This document shows positions 5,415-7,276 of a stretch of 7,276 bases of DNA, piece by piece. Both the position numbers and the translations under genes were made by a program. Source of the stretch: CBDUQP01 sp965369385 (GTDB taxonomy: Bacteria > Planctomycetota > Phycisphaerae > SM23-33); NCBI GenBank assembly GCA_965369385.1, contig CBDUQP010000152.1, positions 1 to 7,276 on the forward strand, in the 5' to 3' direction. The notes beneath the pieces were generated by a model that saw nothing but the letters and a program-made list of their open reading frames with translations, had not been told where the DNA came from and ran no database searches. Numbering within the stretch: position 1 is the stretch's first letter; each line of letters starts with the position of its first letter.

Positions 5415-6566
5415 TCATCGCTCCAGCAGGGCTATGCTGGTTGTGTAGCTATCCAGTTTTGCCGGGGCGGGAACCACGCCAAGGCAGCATCCGGCAAGGG
5501 CCTTGAGGCGTCCGGCGTAACCGAATCTCAAGCTCTTTGCCGTCAGATCGTCGGCAAGCAGGAATCGTCCGTAATTGCCCTCCACGAAAACCGGCGAAGG
5601 AGCGAATTGCAGTAACCGGCGCTGGGCCGCGGATATTATGCTGCTTTCGCCCACCATGCACCCGATGATGAACGGAATCCCGCTGGCCTCTGCCAGTCTC
5701 GCCAGCCGCAGTGAACGAACAATCCCACCGTTCTTGCTCAAGCGAATGCTCCACCATATCCTGTCGCCGGCAGCGATAAGCGTGTGTGCGTCCACCTCGC
5801 TAAGCAGTGTTTCGTCGGCCATGAGTGGAATGACGCACTTGCTCGCAAGTTCAACCAGTTCACCCGCGCCGCAATACACCGGCTGCTCCACCACGCAAAC
5901 GCCATATTGCTGCAACGCCTCGACCCGCTGGGGTGTTTCTTCTGCATCCCATGCCCCATTTACATCCACACGTAACGTGCACTTTCCGCATGCTATCGCC
6001 CTTGCGAGCTTTCGATGCACTACCCGTAGATTCGCAGCATCAACATCATCGCCCATTCCAAGCTTGAGCTTGAAATCCCGCAGCCCGCCCCACCTCATCA
6101 GACGCAATTTCCTGGCGGTCCTGTCTGGATCGGACGCCCCCAACACGCCTGACACCCTGGCCGATATTGCCGCATCACCCTTGCCGAAAGCCGCCACAAT
6201 ATCCGGGTCGCAATTGTCCAGCCCGGGCCATTTGACATCGAAGGTCGCAATGTCGGCTGCACCCAGCGCAGCGTTGATGCATCTGCCCAAAGAATCAACA
6301 ACCAACACGCCCGGCCATGCAAGCCCATCGGCAACTATTGCAGGCCAGATCAGATTGCACAGATCGTTCACGACGGTGTCGAGCGTTTCGCCGGTTACAT
6401 ACTCACGCGGAAGGGCTTCGCCATATCCCATTGCCCCATCGGAGAACACCATTCGCACAATTATTGACTCAGACTTGCGGCGAGCGGCGGCGGCGTGTTC
6501 GAACTTGCCCATGTCTATTGAGGAGCGGAGAATCTCCATGCTGACGGGAATGCTCTCGCTATTCAT
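5415..6566 (-). CDS. Enolase-superfamily enzyme (MLE / dipeptide epimerase subgroup)
   Basis: This is a probable cytoplasmic metal-dependent enzyme that abstracts a proton next to a carboxylate, as in dipeptide epimerases or muconate cycloisomerases; the substrate is not known. It has 383 residues with an N-terminal capping domain (about 5-125) and a C-terminal barrel (about 135-355). The KxK motif is K166-L-K168. Metal ligands are D201 (RVDVNG), E227 (VVEQP) and D251 (ADET). The second catalytic lysine is K278 in LSKNGG, and GCMVGESS (302-309) supplies the final acidic residue, E307. The typical closing block YGRFLLADDLT (332-342) and SLRFGY (345-350) is intact. The ATG at 6566 has AGGAGG 9 nt upstream, inside yidD, and gives the conserved start; the frame runs further up only as overlap with yidD. 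The gene overlaps the yidD end by 8 nt, implying translational coupling. A peptidoglycan-recycling Ala-Glu epimerase is one possible role. Confidence 0.88.
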   Translation of the reverse strand: MNSESIPVSMEILRSSIDMGKFEHAAAARRKSESIIVRMVFSDGAMGYGEALPREYVTGETLDTVVNDLCNLIWPAIVADGLAWPGVLVVDSLGRCINAALGAADIATFDVKWPGLDNCDPDIVAAFGKGDAAISARVSGVLGASDPDRTARKLRLMRWGGLRDFKLKLGMGDDVDAANLRVVHRKLARAIACGKCTLRVDVNGAWDAEETPQRVEALQQYGVCVVEQPVYCGAGELVELASKCVIPLMADETLLSEVDAHTLIAAGDRIWWSIRLSKNGGIVRSLRLARLAEASGIPFIIGCMVGESSIISAAQRRLLQFAPSPVFVEGNYGRFLLADDLTAKSLRFGYAGRLKALAGCCLGVVPAPAKLDSYTTSIALLER

Positions 6567-6831
6567 GGACCCCGCCCTCCTGATATCCACATACGGGATC
6601 GTATCCGCCCTGTGATAGCGGATTGCATCGCGCGATCCTCCAGAGCCCCATGCCCACGCCACGCAGGGCCCCATGCGTCTGGACCGCCTGAATAAGATAC
6701 TCGCTGCATGTAGGCCGGAATTTACAGTGCCCGCCGATCCATGTAGACAGCGTGCGCTGATACAAACGCACCATGGCAACCAACGTCCTGCAAAGACATT
6801 GTGAAACGTATCTGGCCAGAACCCTACTCAT
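6559..6831 (-). CDS. yidD: Membrane protein insertion efficiency factor YidD
   Basis: This small membrane-associated protein assists YidC-dependent insertion of inner-membrane proteins. Its 90 residues match the family (about 70-90). An amphipathic N-terminal segment (about 4-32) precedes the signature CKFRPTCSEY (36-45), then HG (53-54) and RIARCNPLSQGGYDPV (65-80), with cysteines at 36, 42 and 69. The ATG at 6831 has AAGGAG 10 nt upstream and overlaps the rnpA stop by 8 nt, the compact arrangement usual for rnpA-yidD. Its own end overlaps the next gene by 8 nt. In many bacteria yidC follows here; in this window it does not. Confidence 0.96.
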   Translation of the reverse strand: MSRVLARYVSQCLCRTLVAMVRLYQRTLSTWIGGHCKFRPTCSEYLIQAVQTHGALRGVGMGLWRIARCNPLSQGGYDPVCGYQEGGVHE

Positions 6832-7198
6832 CGCCGTCTGACTCCTTCATCTGTCGGTTTGCAATTTTTGTCGCCACCTTCTTGAGCGAACTTTGCAAAC
6901 CCGCCAACTCGTAACCCGCACTCACGCGAGGGACGATCACATAATCCCATGCCACCGGCAAATCATGCCGCGACAGGCGGAACGCTTCCCGACATAGCCG
7001 CTTGATTCGATTACGCCTGACAGCATTTCCGTGTCGTTTTGACACCGCGACAGCCGCCCTCGACGGCAAATCGCCACAGTCCCGCCGAATCGCCACGACC
7101 ATCATACGCCTGTCCGACGCGCGCAGACCCTCGGCAAACAGGCGGGAAATCTCCCGTCCGCTCTTTACTCGCAAAGGTTTGCCTGCTTTGTATCTCAA
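6824..7198 (-). CDS. rnpA: RNase P protein component
   Basis: This basic protein binds the RNase P RNA and helps process tRNA 5' ends. Its 124 residues fit the family (about 110-130). The conserved RNR region is at 54-74, with KRHGNAVRRNR followed by IKRLCREAFR, and the central strand AAVAVSKR is at 48-55. The start is TTG at 7198 with GGAG 8 nt upstream; an in-frame TAA two codons upstream (7202-7204) rules out a longer protein, and no ATG lies near the conserved N-terminus. It overlaps yidD by 8 nt and follows the probable rpmH end by 33 nt, giving the classic rpmH-rnpA-yidD order. Confidence 0.96.
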   Translation of the reverse strand: MRYKAGKPLRVKSGREISRLFAEGLRASDRRMMVVAIRRDCGDLPSRAAVAVSKRHGNAVRRNRIKRLCREAFRLSRHDLPVAWDYVIVPRVSAGYELAGLQSSLKKVATKIANRQMKESDGDE

Positions 7199-7231
7199 GT
7201 ATTATACTCCATCTAACCGACGATATTTTAG

Positions 7232-7276
7232 TCAGTAATGACTCAGAGGCAAGTGTGCGAGATTTCTTTCTCGTCT
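7232..7276 (-). CDS. rpmH: Probable C-terminal end of ribosomal protein L34 (partial)
   Basis: At the window edge, the minus strand encodes RRERNLAHLPLSHY and then TGA at 7232-7234. It lines up loosely with the L34 tail RRAKGRARLTVSK of E. coli (both arginines, then Ala, Leu and Ser at matching places). Position supports it more than sequence does: rpmH is nearly always directly upstream of rnpA, and the stop lies 33 nt from the rnpA start. Only 14 codons are visible, so the call is tentative. Confidence 0.45.
   Translation of the reverse strand, partial: RRERNLAHLPLSHY

Noticed and set aside
5575..6615. 346-codon plus-strand frame opposite the enolase-superfamily gene
   Set aside because: It is antisense to a gene with full catalytic motifs, is Ser/Pro/Ala-rich and has no domain; a shadow frame.

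Overview
The window is ordinary bacterial chromosome holding two housekeeping gene blocks, a lone LacI-type regulator, and several hairpin-rich intergenic stretches. The proteins and the intergenic repeat style suggest a Planctomycetota (possibly Phycisphaerae-like) bacterium. That placement rests on the look of the proteins and repeats only, so I hold it at low to moderate confidence.

Layout. Positions 1-714 hold no convincing gene and contain a cluster of inverted repeats (333-668). Positions 715-3884 are three minus-strand genes, transcribed as an M24 aminopeptidase (pepP-like), then accB (biotin carboxyl carrier protein), then accC (biotin carboxylase). The peptidase and accB are 34 nt apart. 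accB and accC are separated by an unusually long 238-nt gap. The divergent 250-nt region 3885-4134 carries a perfect 33-bp inverted repeat with a third partial copy beside it, between candidate promoters for the peptidase operon (minus) and for the regulator (plus). Positions 4135-5139 encode a LacI/GalR-family repressor on the plus strand. The convergent region 5140-5414 is packed with hairpins. Positions 5415-7276 are a tightly packed minus-strand operon, read as rpmH (only a probable C-terminal end is visible), rnpA, yidD, then an enolase-superfamily enzyme of the muconate-lactonizing/dipeptide-epimerase subgroup. Consecutive genes from rnpA onward overlap by 8 nt.

How the genes fit together. 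AccB carries biotin and AccC carboxylates it, together forming the first half-reaction of acetyl-CoA carboxylase for fatty acid synthesis; the carboxyltransferase subunits are not in this window. RnpA (RNase P protein), YidD and the probable L34 tail form the conserved rpmH-rnpA-yidD block. In many bacteria yidC follows next, but here the next gene is the enolase-superfamily enzyme. The LacI regulator has no obvious sugar-catabolic neighbour, so its target cannot be named.

I see no previously undescribed multi-gene system. The items most worth a second look are the 33-bp inverted repeat family, the second hairpin family at 333-668, and the enolase-superfamily gene placed in the rnpA-yidD operon.
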